Source of the DNA: Chitinophaga dinghuensis
GTDB taxonomy: Bacteria > Bacteroidota > Bacteroidia > Chitinophagales > Chitinophagaceae
Assembly (NCBI RefSeq): GCF_003259435.1
Contig: NZ_QLMA01000001.1
Coordinates: 868,001-932,000 of the forward strand
Length of the DNA stretch: 64,000 nucleotides
Direction: 5' to 3'
Each line of letters begins with the position of its first letter. Positions within the stretch are counted from its first letter, which is position 1. Of this stretch, positions 25,867 to 36,100 are shown piece after piece. The notes beneath the pieces were generated by a model. That model was not told where the DNA came from and searched no databases. It saw only the letters and a list, made by a program, of their open reading frames with translations. Both the position numbers and the translations under genes were made by a program.

Positions 25867-28629
25867 ATGAAGTCATTGTTACAAATTATTTGCTGCCTGA
25901 TGTTGAGTATCTCCACTGCATTTGCAGGAGGTATTAAAGGGCATGTATTCGATCAAAAAACCGGTGAGCCGTTACCGGGAGTAACCATCCTTTTACAGCC
26001 ATCCGGGAAAGTGGCGGTGAGCGGACTCGATGGCGCCTATGCCTTTAAAGAAGTATCAGCAGGCAATTATACCCTGGTGATTTCCCACCTTACCTATAAG
26101 TCATTAAGCAAAGCAATTAATGTTGTAAAAGAAGATAACGCCCGCTTTGATGTTTATCTCAGCGAGAAAAACAGCAAAGAACTGACAGAAGTAGTGATCG
26201 CTGCCAGCGGCAAAGCCTCTTCAGAAAATACTGCCCGCAAACTGGAGCAGAAATCCCCCGTGGTAATGAACGCCGTTTCCGGCGCAGCCATTGAAGTATC
26301 TCCGGATCTTACAGTTGCCAGCGTGATTCAGCGTATCTCCGGTATCTCTATTGAGCGTAGCAGCAATGGCGAAGGCCAGTATGCTATTCTTCGCGGTATG
26401 GATAAACGTTATAATAATACGTTGATCAATGGCGTGAAAATCCCTTCTCCGGATAATAAGTACCGTTATGTTCCGCTGGACTTATTCCCTGCCGATCTGT
26501 TAGAGCGCCTGGAAGTTTACAAATCCCTGACGCCAAATATGGAAGGCGATGCAGTAGGTGGCGTGGTAAATATGGTAATGAAAGACGCGACTCCGGGTTT
26601 ACAGCTGAATGCTAATCTGGGCGCAGGTTATAGCCAAATGGTACTCAATAAAGGGTATACCAGTTTCTCTGCGGATGCTGCCAATACAAAATCGCCTTAT
26701 GAAATTTATGGCCGTGACTATAAAGCGACACAGGCGGATTTCAACAGCGGAACAATGGATTATAAAAAGAAAAACTTTGCCCCTAATACCGTGGGCGGTT
26801 TGAGCGTTGGCCAACGTTTCCTGAACAATAAACTGGGCGTAATCCTGGCGGGAAGCTATCAGAATACTTTCCGTACTACTACCAGCAGCCTGTATGGCGT
26901 TTCTGTAGATGCAACAGATAAATTCGTTGTTATCACCAACCAGAGTGAGCGCCTGTACAGCGAACAACAACGCCGCAGCGGTTTACACGCAAAAGTGGAC
27001 TATGTGTTCAATGATCAGCATAAAATCTCTTTCTATAATGCCTTTATGTCGTTGAGTAATTTTCAAACGAGAGACGGCCTTGTCACCAACATTGCTATCG
27101 GCAACTATGATGCGGAAAAGGGAAATGCACAATTGACCTATGAAACCCGTACCAGAAGAACAGATCAGCAAATTTATAACGGTACCCTGCATGGCGATCA
27201 CGAATTACTCCACGACAGACTGAAATTACAGTGGTCTGCCGTAGTATCGTCTGCCAGAAATGATGTACCGGATAATACCACTATTGATGTACGTGGCGTG
27301 CGTAGCAGTTTCCAGGAAACCCGTACTACTGTTGACAGAGCGAGTCGCCGTTGGGAAAGAAATACAGACAATGACCTGGCCGGTTACCTGGACCTGACCT
27401 ATAAAGCGCGACTGGGCGGCGCCAAAGCAGATTTCTCTGTGGGCGGCTTGTATCGCGATAAACAACGTAGCAGCTTTTATAATAACTATACCCTGTTTCC
27501 TTCCAACATCAATGCACTCTACGGAAAAGACTTCCTCCAGTACACAGATATCAAATGGGATGTACAGAACCCAGGCGGCGCAGTAGCCAATGCATTCACC
27601 TATGATGCGTCTGAGAAAGTGGCTGCCGGATATGGTATGTTTCATGTGAAAGGAAGTCGCCTGGATGTTACTGGTGGCGTACGCATTGAACACACCGATC
27701 AGGGATATCATATGTTTTTCCCACAGGGAGAAAACAAACCGGTTAACAGTCAGGTATACACGGATGTGTTGCCAAGCCTGAACCTGAAGTACGAATTAAA
27801 ACGTCATCAGCAACTGCGCGCCAGCTATTTCCGTTCTATCAACCGTCCTGGCTTCTTCGAAATTGTACCAGGCAAAATGAAGCAGGAAGAATATGTGGAG
27901 CTGGGTAATGCAGACCTGAAACACGCTGTAGCGGATAACTTCGATCTGCGTTATGAGTGGTTCCCTAAAGCAGGCGACCAACTGTTGATAGGCGCATTCT
28001 ATAAAATCATTGCTAACCCTATCGAATATACGCTGCGCGCAGATTCTACTCGCGGCCAGGATATTTACTATACGCCAGGCAACTTCGGTACTGCCCGTAA
28101 CTACGGACTGGAAGTGGATTTCATTCACTTCTTCAATATGCTGGGCGTGAAAGCGAACTATACTTATACCCATTCTGCCATCACCACTGCAAAGAGTACC
28201 CGTATCAGAGATGATAAAGGCGATCTGAAAACAATTTCTGTTGATCAGACCAGACCGCTGTTTGGACAGTCGGCTCACATTGCCAACCTGTCTTTACTCT
28301 ACAAGGATGTACGTCATGGTTGGGATGCACAGCTGGCAGGCGCTTATACCGGTCCTCGCATCACCACTGTTTTCCAGTTCGTGGATAATGATTTCTGGCA
28401 GAAAGGATTCGTACAAATGGACCTGTCTGTAGAAAAACATTTCCGCAAACATTTTACCGTGTATGCAAAAGCAGGCAACCTGCTGAATACGCCAGCAACA
28501 ATTTTCATCAAAGGCGCGAACGAAAGAAACAAATTAGTGCCGGGTCAAAAGGCTGGTTCTAATGAAACCATTATCCGTAAAGACTATTACGGTCAGACTT
28601 ACCTGCTCGGATTCCGTTACAAATTATAA
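25867..28629 (+). CDS. TonB-dependent outer-membrane receptor linked to phytase
   Basis: A 920-residue receptor with a signal peptide (STAFAG, about residue 20) and a carboxypeptidase-regulatory-like domain (IKGHVFDQKTGEPLPGVTIL, about 22-110). The plug (about 130-240) has YAILRGMDKRYNNTLINGV and LERLEVYKSLTPNMEGDAVG, followed by a beta barrel ending in the aromatic TYLLGFRYKL. It is not a SusC type and has no SusD partner. It is followed after 17 bp by a beta-helix lipoprotein and then a beta-propeller phytase, so it may import a phosphate-containing product or phytate-metal complex (inference). TonB receptors next to beta-propeller phytases are a recurring arrangement. Several 11-bp-spaced direct repeats lie in front. 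Confidence 0.93.
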   Translation: MKSLLQIICCLMLSISTAFAGGIKGHVFDQKTGEPLPGVTILLQPSGKVAVSGLDGAYAFKEVSAGNYTLVISHLTYKSLSKAINVVKEDNARFDVYLSEKNSKELTEVVIAASGKASSENTARKLEQKSPVVMNAVSGAAIEVSPDLTVASVIQRISGISIERSSNGEGQYAILRGMDKRYNNTLINGVKIPSPDNKYRYVPLDLFPADLLERLEVYKSLTPNMEGDAVGGVVNMVMKDATPGLQLNANLGAGYSQMVLNKGYTSFSADAANTKSPYEIYGRDYKATQADFNSGTMDYKKKNFAPNTVGGLSVGQRFLNNKLGVILAGSYQNTFRTTTSSLYGVSVDATDKFVVITNQSERLYSEQQRRSGLHAKVDYVFNDQHKISFYNAFMSLSNFQTRDGLVTNIAIGNYDAEKGNAQLTYETRTRRTDQQIYNGTLHGDHELLHDRLKLQWSAVVSSARNDVPDNTTIDVRGVRSSFQETRTTVDRASRRWERNTDNDLAGYLDLTYKARLGGAKADFSVGGLYRDKQRSSFYNNYTLFPSNINALYGKDFLQYTDIKWDVQNPGGAVANAFTYDASEKVAAGYGMFHVKGSRLDVTGGVRIEHTDQGYHMFFPQGENKPVNSQVYTDVLPSLNLKYELKRHQQLRASYFRSINRPGFFEIVPGKMKQEEYVELGNADLKHAVADNFDLRYEWFPKAGDQLLIGAFYKIIANPIEYTLRADSTRGQDIYYTPGNFGTARNYGLEVDFIHFFNMLGVKANYTYTHSAITTAKSTRIRDDKGDLKTISVDQTRPLFGQSAHIANLSLLYKDVRHGWDAQLAGAYTGPRITTVFQFVDNDFWQKGFVQMDLSVEKHFRKHFTVYAKAGNLLNTPATIFIKGANERNKLVPGQKAGSNETIIRKDYYGQTYLLGFRYKL

Positions 28630-28646
28630 TCTATAAAAACTGTATC

Positions 28647-29909
28647 ATGACTATAAAGCATTATTTCTTTCTGTTACTGGTAGCAGCGGTGGGCATCAGT
28701 AGTTGTAAAAAAGCAAACATCGACGTAGATCTGAGTGAGCGTACTGGTAATGTAGAAGGGCTGAAAGGCGAGGTATATGGCATCTGGCCGAAAGGAAGTA
28801 TTCAACGTGTGGCTGGCGATATCATTGTGCCTGTAGGAAAATCGCTCGTGATAGAAGAAGGCGTAACAGTTATCATGGATACGCTGGCGAAACCAGAGTT
28901 TATTGTAAAAGGTAATTTATATTCCATGGGAACAGCTGCGTTCCCGGTAAAGATCACTATTGAAGAACCTTTCCGTACTGCCGCGAAGAAATTTGGCGGT
29001 CAGTGGGGCGGCATTCTCGCAGCGCCTAGTGCCGGCGAACTGCTGCTTGATAATACCATTCTGGAATATGGCGGTTCTACTACCACAGAAGCTTCCAGCT
29101 CTGTAAAAATGGGACTGTACAAAGCGGTGAGTGGCGAAAATCTGCCAGCACTCTGGTATAGCAACACCAAAGGTAAACTGGTGGTGACCAACAGTATTGT
29201 ACGTAATTTCCAGGAAGACTGTACCTACATCGAGGGCGGTTCCATCATCTTCTCCAATAATAAATTCTATACAACTGGTTTAACCGGTGGGGAAGGTATC
29301 AACATCAAATCAGGTTGTATTGCGGATGTAGCTTATAACCTGTTTTATTCCAACAATACCAATGCCCTGAAGCTCTCCAATGCCGGCGATCGTAATCCGC
29401 AGGCACATGTGATTGCCTATAACAACACCATGGTGAATACCGGTTGGAGAAGACCTACCATCAAGGGTGGCAGCGTATGGCTGGAAGCGACTGTTTATGC
29501 AGAACTGTATAACAACCTGTTCGTAAATACCCGCTTTGGTATTAAACACGATACCAAAAAACTGGAAGATGCCCGTTCAGTGATCAGCAACAACATGTAC
29601 TATGGCTTTGATCAGGCAACTGTAAATCAGTTCCAGCCAGGAGGCGACGTAATAGGAGGGAAGAATGAAGTAATTGGTAAGAATGCGGGAGACAACGATC
29701 CTAAGCTGGTGAATTATCCTTTATCAACCGTGATGAGCAACCCAGACTTCAATACTGCATGGGATTTCCATGTACAGACAGGATCTCCTGCGATTGGCAA
29801 AGGTATTAATACTTTCAAACCTAATTTTCCAAACGGACTGGAAATGAACGGCATTCTCTATGCGTCTCCGGCTCCATCAACTACTATTGGCGCATTTTCC
29901 GCCCAGTAA
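28647..29909 (+). CDS. right-handed beta-helix lipoprotein in the phytase operon
   Basis: A 420-residue lipoprotein (Cys20 in GISSCKKANID). A short N-terminal part (VYGIWPKGSIQRVAGDIIVPVGKS) is followed by rungs typical of a right-handed parallel beta-helix: VEEGVT-type turns, repeated N/D-rich T-turns, and segments such as IVRNFQEDCTYIEGG and NNTMVNTGWRR. No catalytic motif is recognised. It lies between the TonB receptor (17 bp upstream) and the phytase (19 bp downstream) and is probably a surface partner of the receptor. Similar lipoproteins are usually annotated only as hypothetical, so the role here is inferred from position. Confidence 0.78.
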   Translation: MTIKHYFFLLLVAAVGISSCKKANIDVDLSERTGNVEGLKGEVYGIWPKGSIQRVAGDIIVPVGKSLVIEEGVTVIMDTLAKPEFIVKGNLYSMGTAAFPVKITIEEPFRTAAKKFGGQWGGILAAPSAGELLLDNTILEYGGSTTTEASSSVKMGLYKAVSGENLPALWYSNTKGKLVVTNSIVRNFQEDCTYIEGGSIIFSNNKFYTTGLTGGEGINIKSGCIADVAYNLFYSNNTNALKLSNAGDRNPQAHVIAYNNTMVNTGWRRPTIKGGSVWLEATVYAELYNNLFVNTRFGIKHDTKKLEDARSVISNNMYYGFDQATVNQFQPGGDVIGGKNEVIGKNAGDNDPKLVNYPLSTVMSNPDFNTAWDFHVQTGSPAIGKGINTFKPNFPNGLEMNGILYASPAPSTTIGAFSAQ

Positions 29910-29928
29910 TTAATCTATCAACGAATAC

Positions 29929-30996
29929 ATGAAATATATTAACAGCGGATTGATAGCAGCGTCCGGATGGGCGCTGCTGCTGGCCACGGCCGGCTGTGCA
30001 GGCAATAAAGCACTGACAGGAAATGTTATTCAACCAGTAATCATCACAGAACAGGTGAAGTTTGATTCAGATGATCCTGCTATCTGGATTAATAAGGCAG
30101 ACCCGTCCCAAAGTTTGGTGATCGGTACTGATAAAGCCGAAGATGGGGCGCTGTACGTATTTGACTTGCAGGGGAAAATTAAACAGGATTTGGTGGTGCG
30201 CAACATCAAGCGTCCCAACAACGTGGATATTGCCTATGGGTTGCTGCTGAACGGAAAGCCCGTGGATTATGCGGTTACTACAGAGCGTATGACCCACAAT
30301 TTGCGTTTCTTCTCATTGCCGGATATGAAACCTCTCGATGATGGCGGTATTCCTGTATTTGAAGGCGAAGAGGGCAAACAATACCGGGACCTGATGGGGA
30401 TTGCCGTATATACTTCACCGGAAGGAAAGCAATATGCTATTGTAGGTAGAAAAGATGGCCCGAAAGACGGCAGTTATTTGTGGCAATATGAGTTGTCTGA
30501 TAATGGACAGGGAAAAATCAAAGCTACGCTGGTACGCAAGTTCGGACAGTATAGCGGTAAGAAAGAAATAGAAGCGATTGCGGTGGATAATGAACTGGGT
30601 TATGTTTATTATTCTGATGAGCAGTATGGGGTAAGACAATATTATGCAGACCCGGCTAAGGGAAATGAAGAATTATCTCAGTTCGCCAAAACAGGATTTG
30701 CAGAAGATCATGAAGGTATTAGCATTTTCAAAACTGCGCCGGGAAAAGGGTACATCCTGGTGTCGGATCAGGGTGCAAATAAGTTCCAGATTTTCCGCAG
30801 AGAGGGTACGGCGAGCAATCCACACCAACACGACCTGCTCAAGGTGGTAACTGTAAAGGCTGGCCACAGCGACGGTTCTGATGTAGTCAATATCCCATTG
30901 AACGAGACCTTCAAACATGGTTTGTTTGTAGTGATGAGCGATGATAAAACCTTCCATTATTATCGCTGGGAGGATATTGCCGGGAAAGATTTGTAG
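29929..30996 (+). CDS. beta-propeller phytase (3-phytase type), lipoprotein
   Basis: A 355-residue beta-propeller phytase that would release phosphate from inositol hexakisphosphate using calcium. The lipoprotein signal has Cys23 in ATAGCAGNK. Family signatures are visible in order: DSDDPAIWINKADPSQS, LVIGTDKAEDGALYVFDLQGK near residue 60, IKRPNNVDIAYG, LMGIAVYTSPEGK, YVYYSDEQYGVRQYYADP, FAEDHEGISIF and GYILVSDQGANKFQIFRR. These contain the Asp/Glu/Lys cluster that binds calcium and phosphate in this family. It is the last gene of the receptor operon, followed by a strong terminator. A cell-surface location fits phosphate scavenging from phytate. Confidence 0.93.
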   Translation: MKYINSGLIAASGWALLLATAGCAGNKALTGNVIQPVIITEQVKFDSDDPAIWINKADPSQSLVIGTDKAEDGALYVFDLQGKIKQDLVVRNIKRPNNVDIAYGLLLNGKPVDYAVTTERMTHNLRFFSLPDMKPLDDGGIPVFEGEEGKQYRDLMGIAVYTSPEGKQYAIVGRKDGPKDGSYLWQYELSDNGQGKIKATLVRKFGQYSGKKEIEAIAVDNELGYVYYSDEQYGVRQYYADPAKGNEELSQFAKTGFAEDHEGISIFKTAPGKGYILVSDQGANKFQIFRREGTASNPHQHDLLKVVTVKAGHSDGSDVVNIPLNETFKHGLFVVMSDDKTFHYYRWEDIAGKDL

Positions 30997-31015
30997 TCAA
31001 CTGTTTTTCATAATT

Positions 31016-31058
31016 GCGTCGGTATATTGTCGGTAAGGCAATATGCCGGCGCTTTTTT
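31016..31058 (+). terminator. intrinsic terminator after the phytase operon
   Basis: A 14-bp stem (31016-31029 with 31039-31052, two G-U pairs, 9-nt loop) is followed by TTTTTT. It lies 20 bp after the phytase stop and just before the stop of the convergent gene. Confidence 0.85.
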
Positions 31059-31743
31059 ATTTGTCCACCATAATACTGCGTATAAATGCGGGATAAGCCA
31101 TAGAGTGGTTTAATGGCAGATGGCTGGTGTGTAACATATTACTGAGAAATTCCGCGTACTCTCCAGGGATGGCGTTGCCAAACCATTCCGCTGCGAAGGT
31201 ATACCATGTCTGTCCCTCTACTTCCAGTTTAGTGTATTCGAGCTGACAGCCGTCCTCTGTTTGGGCGAAGAGATCATATAGTTCGTAGGTGGCGTTTTCT
31301 TTTCGAACCACTTTTACGCCTACACGTTGTTTTTGTATTCTTATCCGGAAATAGTTGTTGCTGTTGTCGATGTCGTTCAGGATTTTCACAGGGATCTGTT
31401 TGCCGATCAGTTTTTCCCAGCTTTCGAGGAGACCGGCAGCAACAGGAGATATCTGTACTGCTTTGGGACTACTGCAGCGGCGTTTGAGTTCCATATTGCC
31501 ATCGCGCAATTTAATGCTGCGGTGGTTGTTCTCCGGAAGGTAGAAGTAGATATCCGTGCGGGCGGGTACATCCTTCAGGTTGCGGCCATGACTGGAAAAC
31601 CAGTGCTGAATGCCACTGTCTGGGGCGGTGAAGAACCAGCGTAGTTCCTGACTACGATAAACGGTTTTCAACTGGAACATCCGGCGCATACGCCGGGTAA
31701 TCTGTTGCCACAATGGCTGGCGATATGTTGCGAGCGTCTGCAT
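31057..31743 (-). CDS. CYTH-like (triphosphate-tunnel) protein, uncertain
   Basis: A 228-residue protein without a signal peptide. The segments RTDIYFYLPENNHRSIKLRDG followed by ELKRRCS, then a central spacer, then QLEYTKLEVEGQTWYTFA, resemble the pattern of CYTH domains: paired Arg/Lys residues on alternating strands and late Glu residues. The N-terminal ExExK signature is not obvious, so the assignment is tentative. The gene is divergent from the MarR gene, with only 71 bp between the starts. Unless the CYTH assignment is confirmed it should be treated as a conserved hypothetical protein. Confidence 0.45.
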   Translation of the reverse strand: MQTLATYRQPLWQQITRRMRRMFQLKTVYRSQELRWFFTAPDSGIQHWFSSHGRNLKDVPARTDIYFYLPENNHRSIKLRDGNMELKRRCSSPKAVQISPVAAGLLESWEKLIGKQIPVKILNDIDNSNNYFRIRIQKQRVGVKVVRKENATYELYDLFAQTEDGCQLEYTKLEVEGQTWYTFAAEWFGNAIPGEYAEFLSNMLHTSHLPLNHSMAYPAFIRSIMVDK

Positions 31744-31781
31744 TAAACATAAGTTAAGGAAAATTTTGCGGAGAAAAAATA

Positions 31782-31802
31782 GTAAAGTAACTTTACAAAG
31801 TT
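31782..31802 (+). promoter_or_regulatory. overlapping palindromic operator of the MarR regulator
   Basis: GTAAAGT-A-ACTTTAC (31782-31796) and AACTTT-AC-AAAGTT (31789-31802) are two overlapping perfect palindromes ending 12 bp before the MarR ATG. TAACTTTA within them resembles the -7 box with one mismatch. Such sites are typical MarR autorepression operators, and the site lies between two divergent genes, so it may control both. Confidence 0.7.
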
Positions 31803-31814
31803 AATATAACAATT

Positions 31815-32273
31815 ATGATCACCAAGAAGGACCAGGAAGTAGCCCTGGCATTGCGGCAGCTGGTAACAGCCATGAACAAGCGTCTGCGTAAGCAGATCAG
31901 TAATCCGGAGCATTTGTCGATCGCGGAACTGAACGTCGTAGGCATGTTAATGCAGCAAAAAGAGATGTTACCCTCCGAGCTGGGCGCTCAGCTGCATATA
32001 TCTTCTCAGTTTATGTCGCAGGTACTGAAGCGCCTGCTTGACCTCGGTTATATTTCCCGCCGTATTTCTCCGGAAGATAAGCGTAAGAACCTCATCTCGC
32101 TGACCAAAGCAGGGGTGCAGAAAGTGGAACATACCCGCAGAGAAAGAGAAGAATGGCTGGCTGCCCAGATAGCAGAGATCTTTACCAGTAAAGAGAAAGA
32201 TACCATTAAATCCACTTTGGCGCTATTGAAGCGACTGGAAGACAGAATACCAATTATGCAATCAAAAATATAA
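31815..32273 (+). CDS. MarR family transcriptional regulator
   Basis: A 152-residue winged-helix regulator of the MarR family, which usually acts as a dimeric repressor released by small phenolic or oxidising ligands. Helix-turn-helix: LPSELGAQLHISSQFMSQVL (about residues 55-75), followed by the wing with LGYISRRISPEDKRKNLISLT. A C-terminal helix (about 120-148) forms the dimer interface. It is followed after 2 bp by the isochorismatase-fold gene, so the pair is an operon under a palindromic operator. Confidence 0.93.
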   Translation: MITKKDQEVALALRQLVTAMNKRLRKQISNPEHLSIAELNVVGMLMQQKEMLPSELGAQLHISSQFMSQVLKRLLDLGYISRRISPEDKRKNLISLTKAGVQKVEHTRREREEWLAAQIAEIFTSKEKDTIKSTLALLKRLEDRIPIMQSKI

Positions 32274-32275
32274 AC

Positions 32276-32830
32276 ATGGAAAAGTCAGTTTTGTTGCTCA
32301 TGGATTTACAGGAGCGAATGATGGAGAACGTGGAGGGATCGGCTACCTTGTTGCAACATGTGCGCATTGCACTGGATGGAGCCAGGAAAGCGGGTATTCC
32401 AGTGATTTTTGTACAACTTGGATTTGAGGAAGGCTATCCGGAAGTAGGAGAAAAGAACAAAGCATTTGCCGGCTTAAAACCATCCGGCTTCTTTCTCCCT
32501 TCAGATACTAAAAGAGCTATTGTCAAAGAAATCGCTCCCCTGCCCGGAGAAACGGTGATTTGCAAAAAACGTTACAGCGCTTTCGCCGGTAGTTCGCTGG
32601 AAGTGATACTGCGCGCTATGCAGGCAGACCGACTGGTAATGTCCGGCGTTTCTACCAGCGGTATTGTACTTAGTACTTTCCTGGCCGCCGCCGACATGGA
32701 TTTCAATATGACCGTGCTGCAAGATTGTTGCCTGGACAGAGATCCGGAAATGCATCAGTTTCTCTTCGAGAAAATCTATAGTCGCAGAGGTCTGGTACAA
32801 AATGCGGCCGACTGGGTGAAGTCCCTCTGA
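32276..32830 (+). CDS. isochorismatase-fold hydrolase homologue lacking the nucleophilic Cys
   Basis: A 184-residue cytoplasmic protein of the isochorismatase/cysteine-hydrolase superfamily. D10 in LLLMDLQE and the Lys at 97/98 in ICKKRYSAFAG match two of the catalytic triad. The third position, normally Cys in GVxTxxCVxxT, is Ile130 in GVSTSGIVLST. The rest of the family core (AAADMDFNMTVLQDCC) is conserved. Such Cys-less members form a recognisable group (GxSTSGxVLST), so this may be a distinct function and not a decayed gene. It is co-transcribed with the MarR gene (2-bp gap), so its ligand may relate to the signal sensed by MarR. Confidence 0.85.
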   Translation: MEKSVLLLMDLQERMMENVEGSATLLQHVRIALDGARKAGIPVIFVQLGFEEGYPEVGEKNKAFAGLKPSGFFLPSDTKRAIVKEIAPLPGETVICKKRYSAFAGSSLEVILRAMQADRLVMSGVSTSGIVLSTFLAAADMDFNMTVLQDCCLDRDPEMHQFLFEKIYSRRGLVQNAADWVKSL

Positions 32831-33147
32831 TGAATTCTTCTTCCGCTAAATGCGCAAAGAAACAACAGCATTGCTTTGTTTCTTTGCGCATTTTTTATGT
32901 TAGGTTTCCTACTTATGAAATATAGACCCGATCTGAAATTACTTATATACGTGTATTCTTATATGTATTTTATGTTTAGATTTTTAATGAACCATATTTT
33001 TATTTTAGTGTTGTAGTTCCTGTCGCTTACCATGTATTGTATGTAGAGAGAGTGCTGTAAGCCATACTTATGTATAGTAAACCCTGATCCTGTTTCCCCT
33101 TGCCACCAGTGGTTATTACCGCGACTAACAGATCAAAAAGGATCTCT
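32831..33147 (+). other. 317-bp gap with terminator and A+T-rich leader
   Basis: The first 65 bp hold an intrinsic terminator. The remaining 250 bp are A+T-rich and must contain the promoter of the giant surface-protein gene, but no exact TAnnTTTG box is seen. A purine-rich AAAAAGGA lies about 7 bp before the ATG at 33148, an SD-like sequence that is uncommon in this group. An in-frame TTG at 33100 is not used as start because the signal peptide begins at 33148. Confidence 0.55.
32848..32896 (+). terminator. strong intrinsic terminator after the MarR/isochorismatase operon
   Basis: A perfect 18-bp inverted repeat (32848-32865 with 32876-32893), extended by an inner AGC/GCT pairing, runs into a T tract ending at 32896. 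Confidence 0.88.
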
Positions 33148-36100
33148 ATGAGGAAATTCTACCCTGCAATTAGCTTCTGTCTATTTTTGCTTGTCCTATT
33201 ATTTACTGCTCAAACAGGAAATGCGCAGTCATGTACCGGTTCCTTAGGCGATCCTATCTTCAAGGAAACATTCGGTGACGCAGGAACTACGGTAAAGCCT
33301 ACACTGGGCCCGCCATTACCTCCGGGTATCACTACGTATACCTATTACAGTCCGCAAACGGTGAGTCGCCCTGTTGGTCCATATCCTGGCCAATACACCA
33401 TTAGTAATACCACCAGAGGGTATAACAATACTTATTTTGTGGATCGTCCGGACCATACTTCTGGTACGGGTACCGGTTTTTGTATGGTGGTGGATGCGAA
33501 TGCCACTCCTGATAAATTCTATGAACGTACGATCACTGGTCTATGTGCAGGTACTACTTTTGAGTTTTCTGCATGGATCATGAATATCAACCCACAGGCA
33601 GGCGTATCCCAGCCCAGTCTGCGTTTCGATATCGTAGACGCCAACAATCCCAATGGCGCTCCTATCATCTCCGTTTCCACCGGTAATGTGCCTTATCAGT
33701 CGCCCGGAACGTGGGTACGACAAGCAGGCGTATTCCAGATGCCCAGTACTACCAGCTCTGTGATATTACGTATCTTCAGTAATACGCCTAGCAGCAATGG
33801 TAATGACCTCGCCTTGGATGATATTGCCTTTGCGGCTTGCGGCCCCCCAATCACCTTTACACAGGGCGCTGGAACCATCTGTTATGGAGGTACAGGCACC
33901 TTAAATGTATCGTTGCCCGCCGGTAGTTATTCCAATTATTTCTTCCAGTTGCAGAATCGTCCACTCGGTACTACCGACTGGACAAACGTTGGCGGTGTAG
34001 TGAATAATGGCGGTAGTAATACCAGAACTTTCACCATTCCAAATGCACAAGGAGGCTATGAATACAGGGTATTGGCAGCTGGAGGAACAGCAGAAATCAA
34101 CAGTGCCAATTGTCGCGTAACTTCCAGTCCTATAGAACTGAAAGTAATAGATTTTGTCAGCACTATTACTGGTACAACGCCTATATGCTATAATACTGCT
34201 ACTACACTAACTGCCAATATTTCCCCGAATGGTACAGGTAATCCAACTACTGGATTCACTTACCTCTGGGAATCCAGTCCTAATGGTACCGGTAACTGGA
34301 CTACTGTCGGCGGACAAACAGGCGCCACGCTGAATACCGGTCCATTGACCAGCAATACGTATTATCGTGTAACCGCCACCGTATCTGGATGTAACGGAAG
34401 AGGCGTATCGCAGGTATTTGCTGTAACGGTCTATCCACAGATTACTGCTTCGGTACCTGCCCAGCCTTCTTTATGTCAGGGTACAGCCACTTACCGCCAG
34501 CCTTATGCTATTACTTCCGGAACAGCGAATCGCTATTCCGTGACCAGTACGGATATGCCAGGCTTTACAACGGTTAACAATGCTACATTGACCAGTTCTC
34601 CGCTGAATGTGGTCATTCCGGCTAATCTGGCGCCAGGCACCTATCACCTGAACTTTACTTTCGGTAGCAGTACTACCGGTTGTACTTCTCCTGTTTATAC
34701 CCAAACAGTCGTTATTGTTGCACAACCTACTATTCCCAATGCAGGGAATGATACCACTATCTGTAGCAGTAACACGATGAACCTTGCCGGAAATACGCCT
34801 ACTTCCGGTACCGGTACCTGGACACAGGAATCCGGACCTAATAATGTTACTTTCAGCGATGTTCATAATCCGCAGACACAGATCTCTGGCTTACGGCCAG
34901 GTACCTATCGTTTCCTTTGGACCATTGGAAACGGTGTTTGTACTGCAGCTTCTGATGAAGTAGTGGTAACAGTGTTGGCTGCACCTACTGCTGCCAATGC
35001 GGGACCTGATCAGGTACAGTATAATACAGGCGTATTTGTGATGCAGGGAAATACCCCTACAGTGGGTACCGGAACCTGGACGGTTATCAGTGGCAACGCT
35101 ACGTTGTCGAATCCTTCCAACCCGAATACAAATGCGACAATCGCTCCTAATACTTCTGCTACGTTGGTTTGGTCAATCAGTAATGGGGTATGTCCTCCTA
35201 GCAGGGATACCGCAGTGATACAGTATATCAGTGCGGCCGATATACAGATTTCCAAAACCATTTTGGAGAATGGACCATATCTTGCAGGGCAGGATTTTAT
35301 ATATCGTATCGTAGCGATCAATGCCGGGCCCAGTAATGCCACTGCCGTGCATATCACGGATCCTTTGCCGGCTACCTTTATTGCATCCAGTGTAAACGTT
35401 GCCGTTACTGGCGCCGCCAACCTGATCGCCAATAATTCCACACTGACGAATGTAGATGTTACAGCAGACATTCCGATAGGCGGCGCTACGGTGACCATCA
35501 TTGTTACCGGTAAGCTGTCGTCTGCCTTAAACGGCGATATTACCAATACGGCAACTGCTGTATCACCGAATGTACCTGACTCTAACGGAGCTACCAGTAC
35601 TATAACAGTACCGGTTATACGCAGACCGTACATTAATATAGTGAAACAGGCGCCTGCCACTGCTATTGCAGGAGGTCCCATACAATTTAGCGTGGTTGCC
35701 AATAATACGGGGATTGGCGATGCGGTGAATACCGTGATAACGGACGTTATCTCTTCCAAGGTAACTGGTGTTTCCTGGACAGCAATTGCTACCGGAAAAG
35801 CGACTATTGTCAGTGGCGCTACAGGTACTGGAAATAATTTAAGTATCACTGCCAGTATGCCTGCGCGAGACACGGGTAAAATATATATCAGTATTACCGG
35901 TACCGTAACGCCTGGCGCTACTGATAATATACTCAATCAGGCTATTGCTACGCCATCTGAGCCAGCATCGACACCATTCCCTTCCAATACTACTACTACA
36001 ATGATCAGCAGTACCCCTGGGCTGTTGATTAGCAAAATGCATACTGGTAATGTGATACTGACGGCTGGTTTACCGGTGGAATATACCGTCAAACTGACGA

